From positions 1 to 64,000 of the forward strand of contig NZ_FWFQ01000020.1 in assembly GCF_900172235.1 (NCBI RefSeq): a DNA stretch of 64,000 nt. Reading direction: 5' to 3'. Shown in pieces: positions 34,999 to 43,665 of the stretch. The DNA is from Pseudoruegeria aquimaris. GTDB taxonomy: Bacteria > Pseudomonadota > Alphaproteobacteria > Rhodobacterales > Rhodobacteraceae. Made by a program: the position numbers and the translations under genes. The notes under the pieces are model-generated. The model was not told the DNA's origin. It did no database searches and saw nothing but the letters and a program-made list of their open reading frames with translations. Numbering within the stretch: the first letter of the stretch is position 1; each line of letters opens with the position of its first letter.

Positions 34999-35321
34999 GC
35001 TGCACCTGCCCGTGATTCTTGCCCGGGCTGCAATTTAATCACGCCCCCGGCAAGAGGGAAGCTTTCCACGGAATCTGGGGATAACTCTGGTGACAAGTTA
35101 CTGAGCGGCGCGAAAAACCCAATATTTCCTGCCAATTCTTTGAGATGCTGAAAAAATAGGCAGCTCCCCATCTATTTGATTTTTATGCAAATTTTTTACT
35201 ATCACTTGCAACTGCCTGAAAACATTAAGATTTTCTAACAGTTCTGTAACAGCCCCGTGATCGGTGCAAAACTTTCGCCGCCGGCAGGCCTACGCAGGCG
35301 CGTTTCCCCCTGTTTCAGCCC
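34999..35321. other. AT-rich intergenic region upstream of uvrC
   Basis: 323 bases without a gene. About 35100-35250 is strikingly AT-rich for this genome, with runs such as GATTTTTATGCAAATTTTTT. One DnaA-box-like TGGGGATAA lies at about 35077-35085. No clear terminator or SOS box is seen. It presumably holds the uvrC promoter; a small RNA or DNA-bending site is possible. Confidence 0.5.
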
Positions 35322-36104
35322 CTATTCGGGCCCCTGCACGTCAGGCGTGCGCCAAGCCAGATGCTGCCCGCCATCGGTGCAGATGAGCTGCCCCGTGACC
35401 CCCGGCGCATCGAGGAAATACCCGAGCGCGCCCGTCACGTCTTCGGGATTGGAGCCCCGCCCGAGCACCGTGGCCGCACGCTGGTTTGCGAAATGCGCCT
35501 CGCTCTGGCGCGCGCCCTTCAGCGTCGGCCCCGGGCCGATCGCGTTGACCCGGACATCGGGCGCCAGCGCGCGCGCGGCCGTCTGGGTAAAGGCCCACAA
35601 GCCCATCTTGGCGATGGTGTAGGTCATGAATTCCGGCGTCAGCTTGCGGACCCGTTGATCCAGCATGTTGACCACGAGGGAAGAGGCCAGCGGCTCGCCG
35701 CGTTCATCCCGCCCCGCCGCGGGGGCCTGCGCGGCAAGCGCCTGCGTCAGCACGAAGGGCGCGCGCAGGTTGCTCTGCAGGTGGCGATCCCAGCTTTCGC
35801 GGGTGGCGGTGTGGATGTTGTCGTAGTCGAAGACGCTGGCGTTGTTCACGAGGCAGGTCACCGGCCCTTCGAAGGCCGCCACGACGCGGGGAAACAGACC
35901 GTCGATGCCTTCATCCTGCACCAGATCGGCCTGGAATGCCTCCGCCCTGCGACCCATGGCGCGGATCTCGCCGACCACTTCGAGCGCTTCGGCTTCCGAT
36001 CCCTGGTAGTGGACGGCCACGTCGAACCCCCGCTTCGCCAGGTAGAGCGCCATCGCCCGGCCCAACCGCCGTGCCGCACCCGTCACCAATGCCGTCTGCG
36101 CCAT
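35322..36104 (-). CDS. SDR oxidoreductase, pteridine reductase (FolM)-like
   Basis: 260 residues. TGAARRLG (9-16 region) in place of TGxxxGxG is the pteridine/dihydromonapterin reductase variant, NNAS follows, and the catalytic Tyr-Lys lie in YTIAKMGLWAFTQ. GPGPTLKG is also typical of that subgroup. GGAGG lies 7 bases before the ATG at 36104. It may reduce dihydromonapterin or dihydrofolate; function is inferred from the motif only. Confidence 0.78.
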   Translation of the reverse strand: MAQTALVTGAARRLGRAMALYLAKRGFDVAVHYQGSEAEALEVVGEIRAMGRRAEAFQADLVQDEGIDGLFPRVVAAFEGPVTCLVNNASVFDYDNIHTATRESWDRHLQSNLRAPFVLTQALAAQAPAAGRDERGEPLASSLVVNMLDQRVRKLTPEFMTYTIAKMGLWAFTQTAARALAPDVRVNAIGPGPTLKGARQSEAHFANQRAATVLGRGSNPEDVTGALGYFLDAPGVTGQLICTDGGQHLAWRTPDVQGPE

Positions 36105-36133
36105 GCCCAATCCTCCAAGGTTTTGCGGCGGGG

Positions 36134-37093
36134 TCAGATGAATACGAACCGCCCCACGTAGGCAAGGTATAGTGCCGTCAGCAGAAATCCCCAGCCGCGT
36201 GTGATGTCGATCCTGCAGAAAACGAAAGGCGCCAGCAGCACCGAGGCGCCGAGCATGACCCAGAGATCGAAATGCAGCAGGCCCCGCGCCACCGGCAGCG
36301 GGCCGACGAGCGAGGTGATCCCCATGATCGCGAGCAGGTTGAACATGTTGGAGCCGATGACGTTGCCCAGCGCCACGTCCGCCTGCCTGCGCAGCGCCGC
36401 CATCACGGTGGTGGCAAGCTCCGGCAACGAGGTGCCCAGCGCCACCAGCGTCAGCCCGATGACCGTCTCCGGCACGCCGAAGGTGCGGGCGAGGTTTTCC
36501 GCCCCTTCCACGAGGAGTTCGGCCCCCAGCGGCAGGCCGATGAGGCCGAGCACGATGTAGATCGTGATCTTGGTGCCGGACATCTCCGGGTCCGCGCCCT
36601 CGACCTCTTCTTCATCCTCCGAGAGCGCGCAGCCCGAACCGTTCGCCCGATGGCTCATCGCCGCGCGGAAGGTGTCGCCGAGAATCAGGCCGAGGCCCGC
36701 CAGCAGGATGAGCCCGTGCCACCATGTCAGCGGCCCGAGGAAACAGAGCGCGATGAACACGAGGCTCGCGGCGATCATGAACAGGTAGTTGCGGCGGGAG
36801 TCGCATTCACTGGTATGCATCGGCGCCAGAAGCGCCGGCAGGCCCAGAACGAGCAGGATGTTGGCCGTGTTGGAGCCGATCACGTTGCCCAGCGCAATGC
36901 CGGGCACGTCTTCCAGCACGGCGCCCACCGAGATCAACAATTCCGGCGCCGAGGTGCCGAAAGCCACGATGGTGAGGCTCACGATGAGCGCGGGAACGCC
37001 CAGCCTCAGACTGAGATTCACTGCCCCACGCACCAGAGCATCTCCCCCCAGCAGGAGAATGACGAGGCCTACGGCCACATATAGCCAATCCAT
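36134..37093 (-). CDS. Calcium/sodium antiporter, CaCA (YrbG) family
   Basis: 319 residues, ten membrane segments in two homologous halves. The alpha repeats are FGTSAPELLISVGA and LGTSLPELATTVMAAL, with GNVIGSNTANILLVLG and GNVIGSNMFNLLAIMG following each. An acidic central loop (SEDEEEVEGADPE) separates them. It exchanges Ca2+ for Na+ or H+. Its start is 3 bases from the stop of the zinc-ribbon microprotein gene. Confidence 0.9.
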   Translation of the reverse strand: MDWLYVAVGLVILLLGGDALVRGAVNLSLRLGVPALIVSLTIVAFGTSAPELLISVGAVLEDVPGIALGNVIGSNTANILLVLGLPALLAPMHTSECDSRRNYLFMIAASLVFIALCFLGPLTWWHGLILLAGLGLILGDTFRAAMSHRANGSGCALSEDEEEVEGADPEMSGTKITIYIVLGLIGLPLGAELLVEGAENLARTFGVPETVIGLTLVALGTSLPELATTVMAALRRQADVALGNVIGSNMFNLLAIMGITSLVGPLPVARGLLHFDLWVMLGASVLLAPFVFCRIDITRGWGFLLTALYLAYVGRFVFI

Positions 37094-37096
37094 TAC

Positions 37097-37261
37097 TTAC
37101 GCCTTTCCATGGCCACAACCGCACGGGCCGCGCCCCAGTTTGTACCGGCCGCAACCTGGGCATCTGCGGCTGGCGAGTTTGTTCTGCCCCGGAAACCGGA
37201 GCTTGCCGAACATGGCGAGGATCACCATGCCGATCAGGAAGAATGTGACGATCTTGACCAC
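37097..37261 (-). CDS. Membrane microprotein with C-terminal zinc ribbon
   Basis: 54 residues starting at a GTG (37261): a membrane helix (VKIVTFFLIGMVILAMFG) and then RRCPGCGRYKLGRGPCGCGHG, giving a CxxC...CxC zinc-ribbon-like knuckle. It lies 3 bases after the sppA stop and 3 bases before the CaCA start, fully packed in an operon. Codon use and spacing support a real gene. No function is recognised; a cytoplasmic zinc knuckle tethered to the inner membrane is predicted. Confidence 0.72.
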   Translation of the reverse strand: MVKIVTFFLIGMVILAMFGKLRFPGQNKLASRRCPGCGRYKLGRGPCGCGHGKA

Positions 37262-37264
37262 GGC

Positions 37265-38065
37265 CTAGAGCCCGAAGCGTGCGAAATGCGCACGTTCCTC
37301 GATGCCGTCAAGGGCATCGGTTGCGATCTGTGCGCCGAAGCGGCGCAGCAACGGCCGCTTGGGGCCGTAGGTCAGGAATTTCACCTTGTCTCCGAAACGT
37401 TCCTTCATCTTCGGGGCCAGATGGCCGATGCCATCGATCAGCCCCAGTTCCACGGCCTTGCGGCCGAGCCAGACTTCGCCGGTGAACAGATCCACGCCTT
37501 CCGGCAGCTTGCCGCCCCGGCGCGCGATGATCTGGGCCTTGAAGGTGTCGTGCAGCTGTTCCAGCAGGGCGTTCAGCCGGGCCACGTCCTTCGGGTCTTC
37601 CGGGCGGAAGGGGTCGAGCATCGATTTGTTCTCGCCGGCGGTGTGCACGCGCCGGTCGATCCCCTGCCGCTTCATCCAGACATCCAGCCCGAACCCCGCC
37701 GAAATGACGCCGATGGAACCCACGATGGAGCTTTCATCCGCCCAAATCTCATCGGCCGCGGAAGCGATCCAGTAGCCGCCGGAGGCGGCCACGTCTTCCA
37801 CGAAAGCGATGGCGGGGATGCCGTGTTCTTCAGAGAGCCTGCGGATGCGCGCTCCGATCAGGGAGCTTTGCACCGGCGATCCGCCGGGCGAGTTGAGCAC
37901 CAGCGCCACGGCCTTGGGCCTGCCCTTCCGGAAGGCGCGTTCGAGCACCGGGCCGATGGTCTCGTCATTCAGGGACGCACCGCGCCCGTTGGCGGAGATC
38001 ACGCCGGCAAGGCGAACGACCGCAACCTTCGGCGGGGATTTGAACGAGGGGATCCAGCACTTCAT
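37265..38065 (-). CDS. S49 family peptidase, SppA-like
   Basis: 266 residues, the short single-domain form. Ser95 in DVAASGGYWIAS is the nucleophile and Lys147 in GENKSMLDPF the likely base, giving a Ser-Lys dyad. PGGSPVQSS also matches. There is no clear signal peptide or membrane anchor, only a moderately hydrophobic start. SppA enzymes degrade signal peptide remnants. It is first of an operon with the microprotein and CaCA genes. Confidence 0.87.
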   Translation of the reverse strand: MKCWIPSFKSPPKVAVVRLAGVISANGRGASLNDETIGPVLERAFRKGRPKAVALVLNSPGGSPVQSSLIGARIRRLSEEHGIPAIAFVEDVAASGGYWIASAADEIWADESSIVGSIGVISAGFGLDVWMKRQGIDRRVHTAGENKSMLDPFRPEDPKDVARLNALLEQLHDTFKAQIIARRGGKLPEGVDLFTGEVWLGRKAVELGLIDGIGHLAPKMKERFGDKVKFLTYGPKRPLLRRFGAQIATDALDGIEERAHFARFGL

Positions 38066-38152
38066 GGAGGCTCATGTAGAGCCGCCCCCTGCCCACAACA
38101 AGGAGGGGGCGAAAATGCTGTGCCACTGTTGCGGCTCTGCCCAAGGGCGAAG

Positions 38153-38172
38153 CCCCCTTGAAAACAAGGGGG
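38153..38172. other. 8-bp perfect hairpin between sppA and glpK
   Basis: CCCCCTTG and CAAGGGGG flank AAAA. It lies after the glpK stop on the minus strand and upstream of sppA. No T tract follows on either strand, so it is a weak terminator candidate or an mRNA end-stabiliser for glpK. Confidence 0.45.
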
Positions 38173-38201
38173 CCAGGCGGCCTTGGGCGCCTACGCCGCG
38201 C

Positions 38202-39689
38202 TCAGTAGACGAGCGTGCCTTCGATCGCGCGCTTCCAGGCCTTGTATTTGCGGCTGCGCACACCACCGGGCATTTCCGGCGTGAACCGCTTCTCCCGCGC
38301 CCATGTGGCCCCGAAGCCCGCCTGATCGGGGTAGACCCCGGCATTCTTGCCCGCGATCCAGGCCACGCCCAGCGCCGTGGTTTCAAGGATCGTCGGGCGG
38401 TCCACCGTGGCGTCCAGGATGTCGGCGAGGAACTGCATCGTCCAATCGCTGGCCGACATGCCGCCGTCCACCCGCAGAACCTTCCCGAGGCCGGCATCGC
38501 CGCTGTCGGCCCGCATGGCTTCGAGCAGGTCACGCGTCTGGTATCCCACGCTTTCCAGCGTGGCACGGGCGAATTCCGCCGGGCCGGTGTTGCGCGTGAG
38601 CCCGAAGATGGCGCCGCGGCTGTCGGCGTTCCAGTAGGGGGCGCCGAGACCGGTGAAGGCCGGCACGAGGATCACCTCCTGGCTGTCGTCGGCGTTTTCC
38701 GCCAGCGGGGCGGTATCGGCGGCGCTCTCGATCACCTTCAGCCCGTCGCGCAGCCATTGCACGGCCGCGCCGGCGATGAAGATCGAGCCTTCCAGCGCGT
38801 AGGTCGGCTTGCCGCCGAATTGATAGGCGATGGTGCCCAGCATCCGGTGCTTGCTTTCCACCAGCGTATCGCCCGTGTTCAGAAGGGCGAAGCAGCCGGT
38901 GCCGTAGGTGGATTTCATCATCCCCGGCTCGAAACAGGCCTGCCCCACGGTGGCCGCCTGCTGATCGCCCGCCACGCCCAGAATGCGCACCGGGGCACCC
39001 AGGATCTCGGGCAGGGTCTCGCCGAAATCGCCGTCGGTGTCGCGCACTTCGGGCAGCATCGACATCGGCACGCCGAGGGCGGCGCAGATCTCGTCGTCCC
39101 AGCGGCCTTCGCGGATGTTGTAGAGCATCGTGCGCGCGGCGTTGGTGGCGTCGGTGGCATGGACGGTCCCGCCGGTGAGCTTCCAGATCAGGTAGCAGTC
39201 CACCGTGCCGAACAGCAGCTCGCCCGCCTCGGCCTTCGCCCGCGCACCCTCGACGTTTTCGAGGATCCAGCGCACCTTGGTGGCCGAGAAATAGGGATCG
39301 AGCAGCAGGCCCGTCTTGTGCGTCACCATCGGCTCGTGCCCGGCCTCTCGCATCTCGGCGCAATAGGCCGAGGTGCGGCGATCCTGCCAGACGATTGCGT
39401 TGTAGACGGGCTCACCTGTGGCCTTGTCCCAGACAACGGTGGTTTCGCGCTGGTTGGTAATGCCGATGGCGGCGATATCGCCGGCCGAAGCGCCCTGCTT
39501 CTCCAGAACCGCCCGCGCGGTGCGCTGCACCGTCTCCCACAGGTCCGAGGGCGCATGTTCGACCCAGCCCGACTGCGGGAAATGCTGGGTGAACTCCTCC
39601 TGCGCCACGGCGGCGATCTTCATCTCGCCGTCAAACAGGATCGCGCGCGAGGACGTGGTGCCCTGATCGATCGCCATTACATAGGTCAT
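38202..39689 (-). CDS. glpK: Glycerol kinase
   Basis: 495 residues of the FGGY family: [16 protein letters not shown] phosphate-binding start, [25 protein letters not shown] and [19 protein letters not shown]. It phosphorylates glycerol to glycerol-3-phosphate. GGGGGAGGTTTC precedes the ATG. It follows glpD by 57 bases on the same transcript. Confidence 0.96.
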   Translation of the reverse strand: MTYVMAIDQGTTSSRAILFDGEMKIAAVAQEEFTQHFPQSGWVEHAPSDLWETVQRTARAVLEKQGASAGDIAAIGITNQRETTVVWDKATGEPVYNAIVWQDRRTSAYCAEMREAGHEPMVTHKTGLLLDPYFSATKVRWILENVEGARAKAEAGELLFGTVDCYLIWKLTGGTVHATDATNAARTMLYNIREGRWDDEICAALGVPMSMLPEVRDTDGDFGETLPEILGAPVRILGVAGDQQAATVGQACFEPGMMKSTYGTGCFALLNTGDTLVESKHRMLGTIAYQFGGKPTYALEGSIFIAGAAVQWLRDGLKVIESAADTAPLAENADDSQEVILVPAFTGLGAPYWNADSRGAIFGLTRNTGPAEFARATLESVGYQTRDLLEAMRADSGDAGLGKVLRVDGGMSASDWTMQFLADILDATVDRPTILETTALGVAWIAGKNAGVYPDQAGFGATWAREKRFTPEMPGGVRSRKYKAWKRAIEGTLVY

Positions 39690-39746
39690 GAAACCTCCCC
39701 CGATGTCATTCGTTTCCCTGCACCTTCGGCGTTGCGCCTCGGGTGA

Positions 39747-41318
39747 TCAAGCCTTCCCCGCCAGCTGCGCGGCCATCCACGCCTCCACGGCGGCGGCTTC
39801 CTCGGCGGACAGCCTCAGGCCCAGCTTGCCGCGCCGCCAGAGCACGTCCTCTGCGGTGCGGGCGTATTCCTTTTCCATCAGCCAGCGCAGTTCGGCCTCG
39901 GTGAGCGTCGCACCGAAATCGCGGCCCAGATCGCCGGCCTCCCGTGCGGAGCCGAGGATGGCGCGGGTTTCGGTGCCGTAGGCCTTCACCATCCGGCGCA
40001 GCCACGCCGGGGTGAGGAAGGGATATTCCGCCGCGAGATCGGCGTGCAGCTTGCCAAGATCCCCATAGGCAAAATCGCCGCCGGGCAGAGGCACGCCGGC
40101 CGTCCAGTCGCCCTTGTCGTTGCCGAGGCGGGGCGCGAGCTTGGCCATCGCGGCCTCGGCGAGCTTGCGGTAGGTGGTGATCTTGCCCCCGAACACGTTC
40201 AGGAGCGGCGCGCCGGGCGCCTCGTCCATCGAGAGCACGTATTCCCGCGTCGCCGCCGTGGCGGAGCTGGCGCCGTCATCATAGAGCGGGCGCACGCCGG
40301 AGTAGGTCCAGACGATCTGGTCGGTGGTGATCGGCTGCTTGAAATACTTCGACGCGAAGGCGCAGAGATACGCCTGCTCCTCGGGCGTGCAGACGGGCTT
40401 GGCGTCCAGATCCTCGTGGTCGGCGTCGGTGGTGCCGATCAGGGTGAAATCCTCTTCGTAGGGAATGGCGAAGATGATGCGCCCGTCTTCTCCTTGAAAG
40501 AAGTAGCAGCGGTCGTGATCGTAGAGCTTGGGCACCACGATGTGCGAGCCCCGCACGAGCCGGATGCTTTCGCCGGTGTTGCGGCGCAGCTTGCCCGTCA
40601 TCACGTCCTCTACCCACGGCCCGCCGGCATTCACGATGGCGCGCGCCCGGTATTCGGCCTCTTCGCCGGTCTCGGTGTTCCGGGTGCGGATCTTCCAGAG
40701 ATCGCCTTCCCGCTCCGCCGAAAGCATCTTGGTGCGCGGCAGGATCTCGGCCCCGCGCGCCTCGGCGTCGCGGGCGTTCAGGATCACGAGGCGGGCGTCC
40801 TGCACCCAGCAATCGGAGTATTCCCAGGCGGTGGAGAACTTTGGCTGCAGCGGCGCGCCTGCCGGGTCGGTCTCGAGGTTCACCTTCCGCGTGGCGGGCA
40901 GGATCTTGCGGCCGCCCATCGTGTCATACATCGCCAGCCCCAGCCGGATCAGCCATGCCGGGCGGCGGCCCTTCATCCACGGCATCACCGTGGAGAGCAG
41001 GCGCGAGGTGGGCGTGTCGCTCTCGAACCGCATATCCGGCGAGTAGGGAAGAACGAAGCGCATCGGCCAGCTGATGTGCGGCATTGCCGTGAGCAGGACT
41101 TCGCGCTCGATCAGCGCTTCGCGCACGAGCCGGAACTCGAAGAATTCGAGGTAGCGCAGCCCGCCGTGGAACAGCTTGGTGGAGGCCGAGGACGTGGCCG
41201 AGGCCAGATCGTTCATCTCGACGAGCCGCACCGAAAGCCCGCGGCCGGCCGCATCCCGCGCGATGCCGCAGCCGTTGATGCCGCCCCCGATGATGAAGAG
41301 GTCCGTCGTCTCGCTCAT
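39747..41318 (-). CDS. glpD: FAD-dependent glycerol-3-phosphate dehydrogenase
   Basis: 523 residues. The FAD-binding IIGGGINGCGIARDAAGRGL (9-28) is followed by KLFHGGLRYLE and a C-terminal all-alpha domain ending TEAELRWLMEKEYARTAEDV. It oxidises G3P to DHAP at the inner membrane. The ATG at 41318 has GGAG 8 bases upstream. It is preceded by a GlpR-like operator. Confidence 0.94.
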   Translation of the reverse strand: MSETTDLFIIGGGINGCGIARDAAGRGLSVRLVEMNDLASATSSASTKLFHGGLRYLEFFEFRLVREALIEREVLLTAMPHISWPMRFVLPYSPDMRFESDTPTSRLLSTVMPWMKGRRPAWLIRLGLAMYDTMGGRKILPATRKVNLETDPAGAPLQPKFSTAWEYSDCWVQDARLVILNARDAEARGAEILPRTKMLSAEREGDLWKIRTRNTETGEEAEYRARAIVNAGGPWVEDVMTGKLRRNTGESIRLVRGSHIVVPKLYDHDRCYFFQGEDGRIIFAIPYEEDFTLIGTTDADHEDLDAKPVCTPEEQAYLCAFASKYFKQPITTDQIVWTYSGVRPLYDDGASSATAATREYVLSMDEAPGAPLLNVFGGKITTYRKLAEAAMAKLAPRLGNDKGDWTAGVPLPGGDFAYGDLGKLHADLAAEYPFLTPAWLRRMVKAYGTETRAILGSAREAGDLGRDFGATLTEAELRWLMEKEYARTAEDVLWRRGKLGLRLSAEEAAAVEAWMAAQLAGKA

Positions 41319-41364
41319 GATCCGCGCTCCTGCCGCAAAGGAAGATGCGCGCATCATTACTATG

Positions 41365-41386
41365 TTCGCTTTTGCGCGTAAACGAA
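41365..41386. promoter_or_regulatory. GlpR-like operator upstream of glpD
   Basis: TTCGCTTTT, then GCGC, then a GTAAACGAA arm form an imperfect inverted repeat of TTCG-type half-sites, the pattern recalled for DeoR-family GlpR operators. It lies 47-68 bases upstream of the glpD start. The regulator gene is not in the window. Confidence 0.6.
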
Positions 41387-41404
41387 GAATTTAGCGCCTA
41401 ATCG

Positions 41405-41452
41405 AAAATCAACACAGGGCGAGATCAACAGAGAGCAAGATCAACACAGGGC
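41405..41452. repeat. Three tandem 16-bp repeats at the BKACE 3' end
   Basis: Units AAAATCAACACAGGGC, GAGATCAACAGAGAGC and AAGATCAACACAGGGC run at 41405-41420, 41421-41436 and 41437-41452. The last contains the BKACE stop codon (TGA at 41443-41441); each unit restores a TGTTGA-type string on the minus strand. Confidence 0.75.
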
Positions 41453-42202
41453 AGCGGCCATCACGTCGCGCACGCGCTCGGCATTGCTGGCGGCGAGGCT
41501 TCCATCCGCGTTCCAGAGCGAGTTTTCAAAGCCCACCCGGGCTTTCCCGCCCAGCCGCATGGCGGCGCGCAGGCAGGCGGTCTCCTGAGGGCCGAAGGCG
41601 CAGAGCGCCCAGTCCGGCGCAATCCCGTGCCGGGCGAAGGCGGCGGTGAAGCCGGCGATCGCCGCCGGGTCGCTGCCGGCCGCGCCGGTGTAGCGGCCCA
41701 GAACGCAGATCAGTTGCAGGGCGGGATCCCGGAACAGCCCGGCGGGCAGGATGCGGGCCAGCAGGTCCAGCTCCGCCGGATCGTAGAGGATGTGCTGCAC
41801 CGCGATTCCCGCCTCGTGGCAGGTCACGTAGAAAGCCGGCGCCGCCCGCGCCGCCTCTCCCACCGTCATCTCGGCGATGGACACCGAAACGGCCCGCGCT
41901 CCGCTTTCGAGCGCCACGCGCCGCTGGTGATCCGCACGGTAGCGGCCCGCAGCCTCGGTTGTGATCTGCACAAAGAAGCCCGGCATCGCCGCCTCGAATG
42001 CGGCGAGCGCCTCCCGGTAGGCCCCCGCATCCAGCAGGTGACGCCCTTCGGCATCGCGCAGATGCAGGTGCAGCCCGTCGGCCCCGGCCTCACGGCAGGC
42101 GCGGGCCTCGGCCATGATCTCATCCAGCGTGATCGGCAGGGCCGGATGATCGGCCTTGCCGCGCCGCGCCCCCGTGGGCGCAACCATCAATCTTGGCAAC
42201 AT
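41441..42202 (-). CDS. BKACE family enzyme (beta-keto acid cleavage, DUF849)
   Basis: 253 residues. APTGARRGKADHPALP at the start and HLHLRD (45-50), which supplies the zinc His pair, define the family. Members condense a beta-keto acid with acetyl-CoA and cleave it to acetoacetate and a new CoA ester; the founding member is 3-keto-5-aminohexanoate cleavage enzyme of lysine fermentation. At 253 residues it is slightly short. It lies 4 bases after a class III aminotransferase gene, which could make its keto acid. The substrate is unknown. Confidence 0.85.
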   Translation of the reverse strand: MLPRLMVAPTGARRGKADHPALPITLDEIMAEARACREAGADGLHLHLRDAEGRHLLDAGAYREALAAFEAAMPGFFVQITTEAAGRYRADHQRRVALESGARAVSVSIAEMTVGEAARAAPAFYVTCHEAGIAVQHILYDPAELDLLARILPAGLFRDPALQLICVLGRYTGAAGSDPAAIAGFTAAFARHGIAPDWALCAFGPQETACLRAAMRLGGKARVGFENSLWNADGSLAASNAERVRDVMAAALC

Positions 42203-42206
42203 GGTT

Positions 42207-43526
42207 TCAGAGCACCGCTTTCAGGGCCGTTTCGAGCTTGCCGACGACCTCGCCCACATGCGCGGACTCCATGATGAAGGGCGGGGCCAGCAGGATGTGG
42301 TCGCCCGTCCGCCCGTCGATGGTGCCGCCCATCGGGTAGCAGATGAGCCCCGCATCGAATGCCGCGGCCTTGATCTTCTTGTTCAGCCCCAGCCTGGGAT
42401 CGAACGGCGCCTTGGTGGCACGGTCCTCCACCAGTTCCAGCCCGAGGAACAGGCCGCGCCCGCGGATGTCGCCCACGTGGGGATGCTGGCCGAAGCGCGC
42501 TTCGAGCGCGGCCTTCAGTTCGGCCCCGCGCGCAGCGCATTGCGCCACCAGCCCGCCGTCGGTGAGCTTCGTCACCACCGCCAGCGCCGCGGCGCAGGCG
42601 GTGGGGTGCGCCATGTAGGTGTGCCCGTGCTGGAAGAAGCCCGAACCATCGCGGATCGCCGCGAAGATCGTATTCGAGCAGAGCATGGCACCGATCGGTT
42701 GGTAGCCGGCCCCAAGCCCCTTGGCGATGGCCAGGATGTCGGGCCGCACGCCCTCCTGCTCGCAGGCGAAGAGCGTGCCGGTGCGCCCCATGCCGCACAT
42801 CACCTCGTCGAGGATCAGCAGCACGCCATGGGCATCGCAGATCTCGCGCACGCGCTTGAAATAGCCCTCGACCGGCGGCACAGCGCCTGCCGTGGCCCCC
42901 ACCACGGGCTCGGCAACGAAGGCCATGACCGTTTCCGGCCCCAGCCGCTGAATCTCGGCCTCAAGCTCGTTGGCCACGCGCTGGCCGTAGTCAAAGGCGC
43001 TCTCGCCTTCTTCCCGGCCCCGGTATTCATAGCAGGGCGAGATATGGGTGGTGTTGATCATCAGCGGCGCGAAGGGCGCCCGCCGCCACATGTTGCCGCC
43101 CGTCGCCAGCGCGCCGAGCGTGTTGCCGTGATAGCTCTGCCGCCGCGCGATGATGTTCACGCGCTCCGGTTGGCCGATCTCCAGGAAATACTGCCGCGCC
43201 AGCTTCAGCGCCGCCTCCATCGCCTCCGATCCGCCCGAGACGAGATAGACGTGCTCGATGCCCTCCGGCGCGTGTTCGACCAGCTTGTCGGCCAGCGCCT
43301 CGGCGGGCCGGGACGTGAAGAAACCGGTGTGGGCGAAGGCCACCTGGTCCAGCTGCGCCTTGATGGCCGCCGTAACGTCCGGATCGGAATGCCCGAGGCA
43401 GGAGACGGCCGCGCCGCCGGATCCGTCGAAATAGCTTTTCCCCGAATCATCGATGAGATAAACGCCCTCGCCGTGGGAAATCACCGGCAGGGAGGCTTTG
43501 CAGCTGCGTCCGAAAACATGGGACAT
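42207..43526 (-). CDS. Class III PLP aminotransferase
   Basis: 439 residues. VSGGSEAMEAALKLARQY, LILDEVMCGMGRTG (Asp240) and Lys269 in LAIAKGLGAGYQPIGAML form the PLP site. Members use omega-amino acids, beta-amino acids or amines as donors. It is the first gene of the operon with the BKACE enzyme, divergent from an RpiR regulator and TRAP uptake genes, so its amino donor is probably the imported ligand. Confidence 0.88.
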   Translation of the reverse strand: MSHVFGRSCKASLPVISHGEGVYLIDDSGKSYFDGSGGAAVSCLGHSDPDVTAAIKAQLDQVAFAHTGFFTSRPAEALADKLVEHAPEGIEHVYLVSGGSEAMEAALKLARQYFLEIGQPERVNIIARRQSYHGNTLGALATGGNMWRRAPFAPLMINTTHISPCYEYRGREEGESAFDYGQRVANELEAEIQRLGPETVMAFVAEPVVGATAGAVPPVEGYFKRVREICDAHGVLLILDEVMCGMGRTGTLFACEQEGVRPDILAIAKGLGAGYQPIGAMLCSNTIFAAIRDGSGFFQHGHTYMAHPTACAAALAVVTKLTDGGLVAQCAARGAELKAALEARFGQHPHVGDIRGRGLFLGLELVEDRATKAPFDPRLGLNKKIKAAAFDAGLICYPMGGTIDGRTGDHILLAPPFIMESAHVGEVVGKLETALKAVL

Positions 43527-43592
43527 ATCAGGATCCTACTCCCAGAACCCCTGTAAACATGTGCAACGGCAGGGGCATCCGCGGGTCAAGTA

Positions 43593-43608
43593 TGAAACAG
43601 ATGTTTCA
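43593..43608. promoter_or_regulatory. Operator 1, TGAAAC-AGAT-GTTTCA
   Basis: A perfect inverted repeat with 6-bp arms and a 4-base spacer in the divergent region between the aminotransferase and RpiR genes. It lies 5 bases upstream of a TTGACA -35-like hexamer (43613-43618). Likely bound by the adjacent MurR/RpiR protein. Confidence 0.7.
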
Positions 43609-43632
43609 AATGTTGACAATCCTTAAAACACC

Positions 43633-43649
43633 TGAAACGTTCAGTTTCA
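43633..43649. promoter_or_regulatory. Operator 2, TGAAAC-GTTCA-GTTTCA
   Basis: Same 6-bp arms with a 5-base spacer, 41 bp centre to centre from operator 1 and 17 bases from the RpiR start codon. It would cover the -10/start region of the RpiR promoter. Confidence 0.7.
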
Positions 43650-43665
43650 ATTTCAGGGGGGCTAG

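Noticed and set aside
35077-35085. Chromosomal replication origin at the AT-rich island
   Set aside because: Only one DnaA-box-like nonamer (one mismatch) and no origin-associated genes; not enough to call an origin.
34999-35321. SOS/LexA box for uvrC
   Set aside because: No GTTC-N7-GTTC or GAAC-N7-GAAC was found; a GTTC occurs but without a partner at the right spacing.
38153-38172. Rho-independent terminator between sppA and glpK
   Set aside because: A perfect hairpin, but no T tract follows on either strand; kept only as an unspecified stem-loop.
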